A stretch of DNA of 64,000 bases from contig NZ_JACGXA010000001.1 in NCBI RefSeq assembly GCF_014138045.1, positions 555,501 to 619,500 on the forward strand, written 5' to 3'. Source of the stretch: Nocardioides ginsengisegetis. GTDB taxonomy: Bacteria; Actinomycetota; Actinomycetes; Propionibacteriales; Nocardioidaceae. Positions 8,232 to 16,438 of this stretch are shown in pieces. Positions within the stretch are counted from its first letter, which is position 1, and the number at the start of each line of letters is the position of its first letter. Both the position numbers and the translations under genes were made by a program. Under the pieces are notes generated by a model, which ran no database searches, was not told where the DNA came from, and saw nothing but the letters and a program-made list of their open reading frames with translations.

Positions 8232-10115
8232 ATGACCGAGTCCTCCACGCGGCACCCCATGACCGGCAACGAGATGTCCGGCGAGTCGGCCGGCGGCATG
8301 GAGCGCCACCAGTACGACGTCGTGGTGGTCGGGGCCGGCGGTGCCGGCCTGCGGGCCGCGATCGCGGCCCACGAGTCCGGTGCCCGGACGGCCATCGTCT
8401 GCAAGTCCCTGCTGGGCAAGGCGCACACCGTGATGGCCGAGGGCGGCATCGCGGCCGCCATGGGCAACCGGTGGCCCGAGGACAACTGGGAGGTGCACTT
8501 CCGCGACACGATGCGTGGCGGGAAGATGCTCAACAACTGGCGGATGGCGCAGCTGCACGCGCAGGAGGCCCCCGAGCGGGTGATGGAGCTCGAGGACTGG
8601 GGCGCCCTGTTCGACCGCACCGACGACGGGCTGATCTCCCAGCGCGACTTCGGCGGCCACAAGTACGCCCGCCTCGCCCACGTCGGCGACCGCACCGGCC
8701 TGGAGATGATCCGCACGCTCCAGCAGCGGGCGGTGGCGCTGGGCATCGACGTCTTCATGGAGCTGACGGTCACCGACCTGATGAAGGACCCTTCGACAGG
8801 CTCAGGGCAGGCGGGGAGAATTGCCGGCGCGTTCGGCTACTGGCGCGAGTCCGGCCGGTTCGTGCTCTTCGAGGCGCCGTCGGTGATCCTGGCGACCGGC
8901 GGTATCGGCAAGTCCTTCAAGGTGACCTCCAACTCCTGGGAGTACACCGGCGACGGCCACGCGCTCGCGATGCGGGCCGGCGCGAGCCTGATCAACATGG
9001 AGTTCGTGCAGTTCCACCCGACCGGCATGGTCTGGCCGCCGTCGGTGAAGGGGCTGCTCGTCACGGAGTCGGTGCGCGGCGACGGCGGCATCCTGAAGAA
9101 CTCCGAGGGCAAGCGGTTCATGTTCGACTACATCCCGGAGTTCTTCAAGGCGGAGACGGCCGACACCGTCGAGGAGGCCGACCGGTGGTACGACGACAAG
9201 AAGAACAACCGCAGACCTCCCGAGCTGCTGCCCCGTGACGAGGTCGCGCGGGCGATCAACTCCGAGATCAAGGCCGGCCGCGGCACACCGCACGGCGGCA
9301 TCTACCTCGACATCGCCTCGCGGCGTATGCCCGAGTTCATCCGCAAGCGGCTGCCGTCGATGTACCACCAGTTCAAGGAGCTGGCCGACGTCGACATCAC
9401 CGCGGAGCCGATGGAGATCGGCCCGACCTGCCACTACGTGATGGGCGGTGTCGAGGTCGACGCCGACACTCAGGAGAGCGCGGTCACCGGCCTGTACGCC
9501 GTGGGGGAGTGCTCCGGCGGCATGCACGGCTCCAACCGGCTCGGCGGCAACTCGCTCGGCGACCTGCTGGTCTTCGGCAAGCGGGCCGGCGAGGCGGCCA
9601 CGGCGTACGCCTCCTCGCTGGGCGACAACCGGCCGCGGGTCGACGAGGCCGACGTGAAGGCGGCCGAGCGGAGCGCGCTCGCCCCCTTCGAGGTCGAGGG
9701 CGGGGAGAACCCCTACACGATCCAGTCCGACCTCCAGCAGTCCATGAACGACCTGGTCGGCATCATCCGGACCGCCGCGGAGCTCGAGGAGTCGCTCACC
9801 GAGGTCGAGGCGTTCAAGGTGCGCGCGAAGTCGATGAAGGTCGAGGGGCACCGGCAGTACAACCCCGGCTGGCACCTCGCGATCGACCTGCGCAACATGC
9901 TGATCGTCAGTGAGTGCATCGCCAAGGCCGCGCTGGCCCGCGAGGAGTCCCGCGGCGGCCACACCCGCGACGACTTCCCCGGCCCGAACGCCGAGTGGGG
10001 CACCAAGAACCTCGTGGTCAACCTCAACGCCGAGGGGACCGGGGTCGACCTGCACGAGAAGCCGCTCCCGGTGATGCCGGACGAGCTCAAGAAGTACTTC
10101 GAGGAGAAGAGCTGA
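8232..10115 (+). CDS. sdhA: Succinate dehydrogenase/fumarate reductase flavoprotein, Sdh1-like
   Basis: FAD-containing catalytic subunit of 627 residues. FAD motif GAGGAGL at 34-40, the HTVMAEGGIAAAMG covalent-flavin segment near 58-72, active-site HPTG and the dinucleotide-closing NRLGGNSLGDLLVFG. It oxidises succinate or reduces fumarate for the complex built with the flanking anchor and SdhB. It starts 1 base after the anchor stop and ends 1 base before the next ATG. Oddity: residues 187-196 (PSTGSGQAGR) are encoded by a short dispersed repeat at 8789-8815, inserted in frame between LMKD and RIAGAFGYWRE, where relatives (from memory) have only about one glycine. Confidence 0.94.
   Translation: MTESSTRHPMTGNEMSGESAGGMERHQYDVVVVGAGGAGLRAAIAAHESGARTAIVCKSLLGKAHTVMAEGGIAAAMGNRWPEDNWEVHFRDTMRGGKMLNNWRMAQLHAQEAPERVMELEDWGALFDRTDDGLISQRDFGGHKYARLAHVGDRTGLEMIRTLQQRAVALGIDVFMELTVTDLMKDPSTGSGQAGRIAGAFGYWRESGRFVLFEAPSVILATGGIGKSFKVTSNSWEYTGDGHALAMRAGASLINMEFVQFHPTGMVWPPSVKGLLVTESVRGDGGILKNSEGKRFMFDYIPEFFKAETADTVEEADRWYDDKKNNRRPPELLPRDEVARAINSEIKAGRGTPHGGIYLDIASRRMPEFIRKRLPSMYHQFKELADVDITAEPMEIGPTCHYVMGGVEVDADTQESAVTGLYAVGECSGGMHGSNRLGGNSLGDLLVFGKRAGEAATAYASSLGDNRPRVDEADVKAAERSALAPFEVEGGENPYTIQSDLQQSMNDLVGIIRTAAELEESLTEVEAFKVRAKSMKVEGHRQYNPGWHLAIDLRNMLIVSECIAKAALAREESRGGHTRDDFPGPNAEWGTKNLVVNLNAEGTGVDLHEKPLPVMPDELKKYFEEKS
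8789..8815 (+). repeat. Intragenic dispersed repeat in Sdh1 sdhA
   Basis: CCCTTCGACAGGCTCAGGG followed by CAGGCGG. The core TCGACAGGCTC is shared with the mutB repeat at 22118-22141, and the tail GGGCAGGCG recurs beside the mutB palindrome at 20604-20639. It is in frame and encodes PSTGSGQAG. Confidence 0.75.
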
Positions 10116-10116
10116 C

Positions 10117-10893
10117 ATGGGCTACGACCTGAAGATGCGGATCTGGCGCGGCGACCAGACGGGCGGCGACCTCGGCGACTACACCGTGGCGGTGTCCGAG
10201 GGGGAGGTCGTCCTCGACGCGCTGCACCGGGTGCAGGCCACCCAGGCCGGGGACCTCGCGATCCGGTGGAACTGCAAGGCCGGCAAGTGCGGCTCGTGCA
10301 GCGCCGAGATCAACGGCCGGCCGCGACTGCTGTGCATGACCCGGCTCTCCGACTTCGACCCGGCCGAGACGATCACGGTCACGCCGATGCGGACCTTCCC
10401 GGTCATCCGCGACCTGGTCACCGACGTCTCGTTCAACTACGAGAAGGCCAAGGAGCTGCCGTCGTTCGCGCCGCCGCCGCGCGACGCCGACAACAAGCGC
10501 CGGATGGCCCAGGTCGACGTCGAGCGCGGGCAGGAGTTCCGCAAGTGCATCGAGTGCTTCCTGTGCCAGAACACCTGCCACGTCGTGCGTGACCACGACG
10601 AGAACAAGCCGGCCTTCGCGGGCCCGCGCTTCTTCCTCCGGTACGCCGAGCTCGACATGCACCCGCTCGACACCCACGACCGGCGCGAGCTCGCGCAGGG
10701 CGCGGCCGGGCTGGGGATGTGCAACATCACCAAGTGCTGCACCGAGGTCTGCCCCGAGGGCATCAAGATCACCGACAACGCGATCATCCCGATGAAGGAG
10801 CGCGTGGTGGACCGGAAGTTCGACCCGCTGGTCTGGCTCGGGGCCAGGATCGGGATCCGCAGCAAGGACAACGACGGGCGCACCGAGGTCTGA
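10117..10893 (+). CDS. sdhB: Succinate dehydrogenase iron-sulfur subunit, Sdh1-like
   Basis: Iron-sulfur subunit of 258 residues. C53, C58, C61 and C73 (CKAGKCGSC...C) bind [2Fe-2S]. C-terminal clusters are CIECFLCQNTC and, later, MCNITKCCTEVCPEGI, for the [4Fe-4S] and [3Fe-4S] centres. The FLCQNTCHV and doubled cysteine of KCCTEVC differ from the first SdhB and match the mycobacterial Sdh1/fumarate-reductase-like branch. The ATG at 10117 directly follows the flavoprotein stop. It completes a three-gene operon (anchor, flavoprotein, FeS), in contrast to the sdhCAB operon on the other strand. Confidence 0.95.
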   Translation: MGYDLKMRIWRGDQTGGDLGDYTVAVSEGEVVLDALHRVQATQAGDLAIRWNCKAGKCGSCSAEINGRPRLLCMTRLSDFDPAETITVTPMRTFPVIRDLVTDVSFNYEKAKELPSFAPPPRDADNKRRMAQVDVERGQEFRKCIECFLCQNTCHVVRDHDENKPAFAGPRFFLRYAELDMHPLDTHDRRELAQGAAGLGMCNITKCCTEVCPEGIKITDNAIIPMKERVVDRKFDPLVWLGARIGIRSKDNDGRTEV

Positions 10894-10922
10894 GGGGGAG
10901 CCAGCGATCTGGCTCGGCAGCG

Positions 10923-11381
10923 TCAGACGCGCCGCGGGACGCCCCGGGGTGCCACCGCGCGGATGACCTCGTCGGCGTCGAGGGTGGTCATGGTGGCCCC
11001 GACCGTGGCCAGCAGCTCGACGAGCTGTCGGCGTTGTGGCTCGGTGAGTGTGGCCAGCGCGGCCGTCTGGAGCGCGACGACCTCCGGCAGGAACTGGTCG
11101 ACGATGGCCTTCCCGTCCTGCGTGATCACGATCAGCAGCCTTCGCCGGTCGGTGGGGTCGGGCCGGCGTTCGACCAGCCCACGGCGTTCCAGGGTGTCGA
11201 GCAGGGAAGTGATGCTCGCCGTCGTCACGATGAGCCGCTCCGCGATGGCGGTCGGCGACAGGGGTTGCCCGGCCCCGTCGAGGACGGCGAGGGCCTCGCG
11301 CCCGGCCCTGGACAGCCGGTGGTGCCGGAGGGCCTGGTCGATGAGCGCGAGAAGTCTGTCCCCCGTGTGGACCAGAGCCAT
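10923..11381 (-). CDS. MarR-family transcriptional regulator
   Basis: Winged-helix regulator of about 152 residues. The HTH segment is LSPTAIAERLIVTTASITSLLDTLE and the wing is RRPDPTDRRRLLIVIT. It probably represses from the CTAG palindromes upstream of the neighbouring small gene (11821-11849). Odd point: codons directly upstream of the ATG at 11381 read as a plausible MarR N-terminus (ATDFEREFPGGSESANSCA) back to about 11441, yet contain no ATG, GTG or TTG before running into a terminator hairpin. Either translation really begins at 11381, giving a short dimerisation helix, or the original start has been lost. Ligand unknown. Confidence 0.8.
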   Translation of the reverse strand: MALVHTGDRLLALIDQALRHHRLSRAGREALAVLDGAGQPLSPTAIAERLIVTTASITSLLDTLERRGLVERRPDPTDRRRLLIVITQDGKAIVDQFLPEVVALQTAALATLTEPQRRQLVELLATVGATMTTLDADEVIRAVAPRGVPRRV

Positions 11382-11451
11382 GGCGCAGGAGTTCGCTGAC
11401 TCGCTGCCCCCCGGGAACTCGCGCTCGAAGTCGGTCGCGACGTGACGCTGT

Positions 11452-11478
11452 GAAGGGCTCCCGGACCGGGAGCCCTTC
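11452..11478 (-). terminator. Rho-independent-like hairpin
   Basis: Thirteen-base arms (GAAGGGCTCCCGG) around one base. It lies 22 bases past the stop of the minus-strand gene ending at 11501 and upstream of the MarR gene. It should end that small transcript and separate it from marR. No long T tract, as is usual in GC-rich actinobacteria. Confidence 0.75.
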
Positions 11479-11500
11479 TGGCCGGAGGTTCGCCCCGTGC

Positions 11501-11776
11501 TCAGTACATCTCCCGGGATGCCTCGGACCAGGTGCTGATGTCCGGTGCCCCGATGACGCCGGCGCTGGCCATGACCTCGCCCAGCTTCGGGTCGGTCTGG
11601 AAGGCCTGCGCGGCCGCCGCGTCGGGGAACTCGATCAGGGCCAGCACGCTGTTGCCGTCCTGGAGCACTCGGTAGCCGGTTGACCCGTGGCTACGACGCG
11701 CTTGGTCATGCCCGTCGAACCCGGCCTTCCAGGTGGTGAAGTCCTGCACCGTGTGTCGCACTGCGAGTGTGGTCAT
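11501..11776 (-). CDS. Small dimeric alpha/beta-barrel (antibiotic biosynthesis monooxygenase-like) protein
   Basis: Ninety-one residues, predicted cytosolic. The order of strands and helices (TTLAVRHTVQDFTTWKAGFD, then YRVLQDGNSVLALIEFPD, then an AAAAQAFQTDP helix) fits the ferredoxin-like ABM/cyclase fold seen in small quinol monooxygenases and stress proteins. No catalytic residue can be named. The ATG at 11776 has a good GAGGAAGGA site; an in-frame start 39 bases upstream is less likely, as it would take in the promoter. Its own promoter carries CTAG palindromes, and a MarR gene follows after the terminator, so regulation by that MarR is likely. Function otherwise unknown. Confidence 0.65.
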   Translation of the reverse strand: MTTLAVRHTVQDFTTWKAGFDGHDQARRSHGSTGYRVLQDGNSVLALIEFPDAAAAQAFQTDPKLGEVMASAGVIGAPDISTWSEASREMY

Positions 11777-11820
11777 GTCGGTCCTTCCTCTCTCTCGGTG
11801 GTGATTGCCCGACACGTTTA

Positions 11821-11849
11821 TTACTAGACCTCTAGTTACTAGAAGTCAA
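11821..11849 (-). promoter_or_regulatory. Promoter with CTAG-palindrome operator
   Basis: On the minus strand TTGACT (11844-11849) and TAGTAA (11821-11826) are 17 bases apart, a near-consensus promoter for the gene starting at 11776. The spacer holds CTAGTAACTAG (11832-11842) and a CTAG-N4-CTAG overlap (11824-11835), typical of MarR-type operators. The -35 box overlaps the stop codon of the upstream DUF1697 gene. Confidence 0.7.
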
Positions 11850-12385
11850 GTAAAACTCCCGGGCAGCAGGTCCACCACCCGCCGGACCGTGTCGAGACCG
11901 CGCGAGGTGACCCGGACGCCGGTGAGGTCCTGGAGCACGACGGTGGCGTTGCTGCCGCGCCCGGAGTCGTCGTGGAACGTCGTGACCGCGTGGCGGCCGT
12001 CGCCCGCCACGATCCGCAGCCGGCCGTCGGGCGAGGTCCACGGGAGCGGGACCGGCAGGACCCGGCCCGCGTCGAAGAACGCGACCTCCACCGGCACGTC
12101 CTCCGGCAGCCCGAGGGCGAGGGTGTGCCGGACGAGCTCCCGCAGCCACGCGGCACGACGTACGACGACCACGTCGTCGTAGCCGGTGAGCTCCCGCAGC
12201 CGTGTCCGGACCTCCCGGGCGGCCCGTGCGGGCGCCGGGTGGGTCAGGACGACGGTGCCGTTGCTCCGCACGCTGCGCACCCCGGTGGCGCCCGTCGCGG
12301 CGAATGCGTCCTCGAGCTGGGTCCGGTTGGGCGCCCAGCCCTGCCCGAGGTTGAGGTTGCGGAAGAACGCGACGGCGGTGGCCAT
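11846..12385 (-). CDS. DUF1697 domain protein
   Basis: Predicted cytosolic protein of 179 residues. N-terminal AVAFFRNLNLGQGWAPNRTQLEDAF and VRSVRSNGTVVL match the DUF1697 pattern (from memory: a short RNLN/GxNVGG opening, then SGNVVF). No catalytic motif is known for the family. The ATG at 12385 is 11 bases after the RibD-type reductase stop at 12396, on the same strand, so it can be the last gene of the operon that begins at 16353. An alternative GTG start is at 12394. Its 3' end overlaps the promoter of the next transcript. Confidence 0.68.
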   Translation of the reverse strand: MATAVAFFRNLNLGQGWAPNRTQLEDAFAATGATGVRSVRSNGTVVLTHPAPARAAREVRTRLRELTGYDDVVVVRRAAWLRELVRHTLALGLPEDVPVEVAFFDAGRVLPVPLPWTSPDGRLRIVAGDGRHAVTTFHDDSGRGSNATVVLQDLTGVRVTSRGLDTVRRVVDLLPGSFT

Positions 12386-12395
12386 GGCGGCCACG

Positions 12396-13088
12396 CTAGA
12401 GGTCGGTGAACCGGTCGGACAGGGCGTAGCGGAGCAGCACGACGTCGTAGATCTGCCGGGTCTCGACCAGCCGGGCGCGGCGGTCGGGGGACCAGGGGAA
12501 CTGGCCGTCGCCGACGAAGTGGTGTGCCCGCGAGTCGCCCACGAAGAACGGGGCGATGACGAGGTGCAGCTCGTCGGCGAGGCCGGCGGTCAGGAACTGC
12601 GTGTGCACCGACGACCCGCCCTCGACCATGAGCCGGCGTACCCCGCGGTCGTGGAGGTCTTCGCTGAGGCCGACCATGTCGACGTGCCGCCCGCCGTCGA
12701 CGACGGTGGCGACGTCCCCCAGCCGGGCGCGTGCCCCGGCGGTGGCTCCGGTGGGGCAGAAGACGAGCTTCTCGGCCTCGCCGGCGGTGAAGAACGCGGC
12801 GCAGGGGTCGAGCCGGGCGTGCTCGCTCACGGTCACCTTGACGGGGGAGGGCGACATCCCGTGAGCCGTCCGCTGGGCGATGCGTTCGGGGGCGCGTACG
12901 AGCAGGCGCGGGTTGTCGCGACGGATGGTGCGCGCGCCGACGAGGATCGCGTCGCACCGGGCCCGCAGGGCGTCGACCCGGTCGAAGTCCGCGTCGTTGG
13001 AGAGCATCAGCCGGGGTCCCGACGCGCGGTCGAGGTAGCCGTCGAGCGAGATGGCGCAGCTGAGCAGCGTGTAGGGGCGCTCACGCAC
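12396..13088 (-). CDS. RibD C-terminal/dihydrofolate-reductase-fold reductase
   Basis: Pyridine-nucleotide-dependent reductase of 230 residues in the RibD C-terminal family, which reduces the ribose of the riboflavin precursor or related pyrimidine/pterin intermediates. Visible motifs: YTLLSCAISLDGYLD at the N-terminus, CDAILVGARTIRRDNPRLLVR, and MVEGGSSVHTQFL in the NADPH site. No deaminase domain is attached, so it is not a full RibD. The GTG at 13088 overlaps the stop of the membrane protein gene by 8 bases. Context with a PTPS-like enzyme points to reduction of a GTP-derived or glycosylated base intermediate rather than to riboflavin itself; this is inference. Confidence 0.8.
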   Translation of the reverse strand: MRERPYTLLSCAISLDGYLDRASGPRLMLSNDADFDRVDALRARCDAILVGARTIRRDNPRLLVRAPERIAQRTAHGMSPSPVKVTVSEHARLDPCAAFFTAGEAEKLVFCPTGATAGARARLGDVATVVDGGRHVDMVGLSEDLHDRGVRRLMVEGGSSVHTQFLTAGLADELHLVIAPFFVGDSRAHHFVGDGQFPWSPDRRARLVETRQIYDVVLLRYALSDRFTDL

Positions 13089-13917
13089 GGGAGCCCACCT
13101 CCACCACCGGCCGGGCCGGGGCGGCCAGCAGCGGCAGCAGCCCCGGCAGGGTCGCGACGAAGGCCATGACGCCGAAGACGACGGCCGTGGTGACCCCGGC
13201 TGCCGCTCCCAGACCGGCGGCCCCGAACGCCCAGGCGGCCATCCCTTCACGCGGTCCCCACCCGGCGACGTTGATCGGGATCGAGGCGGCGAGCAGGACC
13301 AGCATGGCGAGCGGCAGCAGGGTCGTCAGCGGCGCGGTGACGCCGGCCGCGCGTGCGGCCAGGAGGAAGACCACGACGTGCCCCACCACGGCGAGGACCG
13401 ACGCCAGCAGGACCGGACCCGCTGTGCGCCAGCCGGCCCGGAGGCCGCCGACGACCACGATGAGGAGGAGGAGCACGAGCAGCGCCGAGGGGACGACGCC
13501 CAGCACAGCCACGGCGACGAGGACCTGCACGCCCTGCCCGGCCGCCCGCTCCACGGCCACGGAGGCAAGTCCGCGGCGCCGGTCGCCGACATCGCGACCG
13601 TGCCGCACCGCCCGGTGCACGTCGCCGACGACACCACCCGGCAGCGTCGCGTTGAGGAGCTGGGAGCGGTAGTAGGCGGCCAGTCCGTCGCGCATGGGGA
13701 CGTCGACGCCGAGACGACGGGCGACGGCCCGCCACCGCCAGACGCAGCAGAGCGTGGTGAGCAGGGTCAGCGCGACGGCGCAGGCCAGCGTGACGGGGTC
13801 GGCCCTGCTCAGCCCCTCGAGGAACGGGCCGGTGCCGACCCGGACGACGAGGGCGGCCAGGACCAGGGCGCCGCCGAGCAGGCGGGCCCGGCGCCACCAT
13901 CGCGCGTCGATCGTCAT
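13081..13917 (-). CDS. Flippase-like lysylphosphatidylglycerol synthase-type membrane protein
   Basis: Integral membrane protein of 278 residues with about seven or eight hydrophobic segments. YYRSQLLNATLPGGVVGDVHRAVRHG and SIPINVAGWGPREG are hallmarks of the UPF0104/LPG synthase transmembrane family, often described as lipid or glycolipid flippase-like. No aminoacyl-transferase domain is present, so it does not make lysyl-lipids. The ATG at 13917 has GGGAGGA 5 bases upstream; a GTG at 13962 overlapping the glycosyltransferase stop (GTGA) is an alternative. In this operon it would move or export a glycosylated product. Substrate unknown. Confidence 0.78.
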   Translation of the reverse strand: MTIDARWWRRARLLGGALVLAALVVRVGTGPFLEGLSRADPVTLACAVALTLLTTLCCVWRWRAVARRLGVDVPMRDGLAAYYRSQLLNATLPGGVVGDVHRAVRHGRDVGDRRRGLASVAVERAAGQGVQVLVAVAVLGVVPSALLVLLLLIVVVGGLRAGWRTAGPVLLASVLAVVGHVVVFLLAARAAGVTAPLTTLLPLAMLVLLAASIPINVAGWGPREGMAAWAFGAAGLGAAAGVTTAVVFGVMAFVATLPGLLPLLAAPARPVVEVGSRA

Positions 13918-13958
13918 CGGTCCTCCCACCAGTGGTACGTCGCTGCGCCGGTCCGGGT

Positions 13959-14963
13959 TCACCCCGACCCGCTCCGGGCCTGGGCCAGGGCCTCGGCGAC
14001 CCGGGCGGTGGTCGTGGACCAGCGCGGGAGCGATCCCGCCCGCAGCCGGGCCGCGGAGCGCCAGCGGTCCCGGGTGCCGGGCTCGGTCAGCCAGCGACGC
14101 AGGACCCCGGCCAGGGCATCGGGATCGTCGGCGGGCACGAGCGCGCCCGGCCGGGTCGCCGCGTCGGCGCCGCCGAGGGCCTCGGGCACCCCGCCCACCC
14201 CGGCGGCCACCACGGGGATCCCATGGGCGAGCGCCTCGGTGACGACCATGCCGTAGCTCTCGGCACGGGAGGCGCTCACGAGCAGGTCGCTGCCGGCGTA
14301 CGCCTCGTCGAGGTCGGGCTCCGTGAGCGGGCCGGTGAACCTCACCCGGTCGCCGATCCCGTCACCTGCCGCCTGAGCCCGCAGGCGGTCCACCAGGCCG
14401 GTCTCCAGGTCGAGCGCTCCCACCACCCGCAGGCTCCAGGGGAGGTCCGCGACCCGGGCCAGGGCAGCGAGCAGGACCTCGTGGCCCTTCGCGGTGGTGA
14501 TGGCGCCGACGCACAGCAACCGCCCGCCGTCCGGGGTGCCCGGGGCCGCCGGCGCGGCGTCGACGCCGGGCTCCGCGACGTGGACCCGGCCGGGATCGAG
14601 GCCGTCACGCGCGAGGAGGTGCCCCCGGGTCCAGCTGCTCGTCGTGACCACGACCGCGCGACGGAGGAGCTCGGCCGCCCCGCCGTCGAACGGCATGTGC
14701 AGCAGCAGGACCAGCCGCAGCCGGTCGGCCTCGGCCACCAGCGCGTCCGGCGTCGCGCAGCCGACCAGGCCGTCCACCAGGACGACCTCGCCGTCGGCGA
14801 TGCGGGACAGCGCCGACGCCAAGGCCCCGTCGACGGCCTGCTCGCGGACCCGCCAGCCGAGGGCCTCCAGCCCCTCGCAGACGCGCCGGTCGTAGCGGTT
14901 GCCGCCACTTGGTCGCCGCGGGTCGGCGACCCCCGGCGGCATCAGCACGTGGACCGTCGTCAC
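13959..14963 (-). CDS. GT4-family glycosyltransferase of the pterin-like cluster
   Basis: GT-B fold glycosyltransferase of 334 residues. It opens with [20 protein letters not shown] and contains [20 protein letters not shown] (start of the C-terminal Rossmann domain) and [22 protein letters not shown], the donor-binding EX7E-type segment. Probably adds a sugar to the small molecule or lipid made by the cluster. The GTG at 14963 overlaps the stop of the PTPS-like gene by 4 bases, and the stop lies 41 bases before the flippase-like start. It is unlike the GT4 gene at 6192-7265 in both termini. Donor and acceptor cannot be read from sequence. Confidence 0.82.
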   Translation of the reverse strand: MTTVHVLMPPGVADPRRPSGGNRYDRRVCEGLEALGWRVREQAVDGALASALSRIADGEVVLVDGLVGCATPDALVAEADRLRLVLLLHMPFDGGAAELLRRAVVVTTSSWTRGHLLARDGLDPGRVHVAEPGVDAAPAAPGTPDGGRLLCVGAITTAKGHEVLLAALARVADLPWSLRVVGALDLETGLVDRLRAQAAGDGIGDRVRFTGPLTEPDLDEAYAGSDLLVSASRAESYGMVVTEALAHGIPVVAAGVGGVPEALGGADAATRPGALVPADDPDALAGVLRRWLTEPGTRDRWRSAARLRAGSLPRWSTTTARVAEALAQARSGSG

Positions 14964-15355
14964 AGCGCCCGCTCGTAGCTCGCCCACGCGACGTGCGACT
15001 CGTGCAGGGTCACCACCAGCCGGGTCAGGTGCCCGGTCGCGCCGAGTGCGCCCGCGGCCACCCGCTCGGCGAGCCGGTCGGCGACCACGCGGGCCATCAC
15101 CTCGGTCGTGGTGGGGGTGCCGGCGAGGTCGGGCAGGTCGTCGAGGTTGCGGTAGGTGAAGGCGGAGAGCACCTCGCGCAGCTGCTCGGTGGCGAGCCCG
15201 ATGTCGACCACGAGGCCGTCCGCGTCCAGGGTCGGGCTGCACCAGGTCGTGTCGACGACGTACGTCGCCCCGTGCAGGCGCTGGGCGGGTCCGAACACCT
15301 CGCCGGGCAGGCTGTGGGCGACCATCATGTGGTCGCGGACGGTCACGCTGAACAT
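14960..15355 (-). CDS. 6-pyruvoyl-tetrahydropterin synthase/QueD-like protein with altered metal site
   Basis: T-fold protein of 131 residues in the PTPS/6-carboxytetrahydropterin synthase family, which converts dihydroneopterin triphosphate with loss of triphosphate. H14 and H28 (RLHGAT) match two zinc ligands, and [10 protein letters not shown] near the C-terminus matches the catalytic acid region. The third zinc histidine of the usual HGH is alanine (A30), and the catalytic cysteine normally four residues before HGH is also absent. So the protein may use another substrate or chemistry. It overlaps the dehydrogenase gene by 13 bases and the glycosyltransferase by 4, firmly placing it in the operon. 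Confidence 0.78.
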   Translation of the reverse strand: MFSVTVRDHMMVAHSLPGEVFGPAQRLHGATYVVDTTWCSPTLDADGLVVDIGLATEQLREVLSAFTYRNLDDLPDLAGTPTTTEVMARVVADRLAERVAAGALGATGHLTRLVVTLHESHVAWASYERAL

Positions 15356-16353
15356 GGCTCCTCCTCGGGGCAGTCGTAGGCGATGCCGTGGCAGAGCCCG
15401 GGCAGGTCGCCGGCCGCGATTCGCGCGAGCACGTCGGGCAGCTCGTCGAAGAGCGAGCTGCCGGTGAGCAGCACGTCGAAGGCCGGGTCGCGGAGCAGGT
15501 CCAGCGCGAGGGCGACCCGTTCCGATGTCGTACGACGGCCGCGCACCGCGGGCGAGACGGTGCCGACCTGGCTGGCGCGCAGGGTGAGCCGCCGCGTGTG
15601 GAACGCGCCCCCGAGCGCCACCTCGACCGGTGCGTCGCCGTACCAGCTGAGCTCGACGACCGTGCCCTCCGGCGCCAGGAGGTCGATCGCCGTCCGCAGC
15701 CCGGCGGCGGTCGCGCTGGCGTGCAGGACGAGGTCGCGCTCGCCGGCGGCCTCACCGGGACCGGCGAAGCCCACGCCGAGCGCGTCGGCAACGCCCCGCC
15801 TTCCCGCGTCCACGTCGACCAGCGTCACCTCGACGCCGGGGATCCCCGTGAGCAGCCGGGCGACGCAGCAGCCGAGCAGCCCCGCGCCGACGACCGCGAC
15901 CCGGTCGCCGACGAGCGGGGCGGCGTCCCACAGGGCGTTGACGGCCGTCTCGACCATGCCGGCCAGCACCGCCCGGGCCGGGGGCACGTCGTCGGGGACG
16001 ACCGTCACCGCCTCGACCGGGACGACGTACGCCGTCTGGTGGGGGTGCAGGCAGAACACCGTCCGGCCGAGCAGCGCCGGCGGACCCTCCTCGACCCGTC
16101 CCACGCTGAGGTAGCCGTACTTCACCGGGCCCGGGAAGTCGCCGTCCTGGAAGGGGGCGCGCATCACGGCGTGCTGGTCCGGCGGGACACCGCCCCGGAA
16201 GACCAGGCTCTCGGTGCCGCGGCTCACCGCCGACCGGAGGGTGCGCACGCGGACCTCGCCGGGGCCGGCGGGCGGCACGGACACCGGCCGGATCTCGCCG
16301 TGGCCGGGCTCGCGCACCCAGAACGCCCGCTCCCCGCTCGTCATCGGCGTCAT
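15343..16353 (-). CDS. Zinc-type (MDR) dehydrogenase, BchC-like
   Basis: Medium-chain dehydrogenase/reductase of 336 residues. The N-terminal GroES-like domain has [12 protein letters not shown] and [10 protein letters not shown]. The Rossmann domain has [19 protein letters not shown] with the NAD(P)-binding glycine pattern near 150. The usual catalytic CxxGT/GHE zinc signature of alcohol dehydrogenases is not obvious, as in bacteriochlorophyllide dehydrogenase-type relatives. It is first gene of a leftward operon of five or six genes and divergent from the phosphotransferase-sulfatase fusion 86 bases away. It would oxidise a hydroxyl in the cluster product. Substrate unknown. Confidence 0.8.
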   Translation of the reverse strand: MTPMTSGERAFWVREPGHGEIRPVSVPPAGPGEVRVRTLRSAVSRGTESLVFRGGVPPDQHAVMRAPFQDGDFPGPVKYGYLSVGRVEEGPPALLGRTVFCLHPHQTAYVVPVEAVTVVPDDVPPARAVLAGMVETAVNALWDAAPLVGDRVAVVGAGLLGCCVARLLTGIPGVEVTLVDVDAGRRGVADALGVGFAGPGEAAGERDLVLHASATAAGLRTAIDLLAPEGTVVELSWYGDAPVEVALGGAFHTRRLTLRASQVGTVSPAVRGRRTTSERVALALDLLRDPAFDVLLTGSSLFDELPDVLARIAAGDLPGLCHGIAYDCPEEEPCSA

Positions 16354-16438
16354 CGATGCCCTCCGCTCCCGCCCGGGTGAACCGGGACGCCATCCTCCTC
16401 GTAGTGACAGTCGTACCCCTGGGAGACACGGAGGACCA

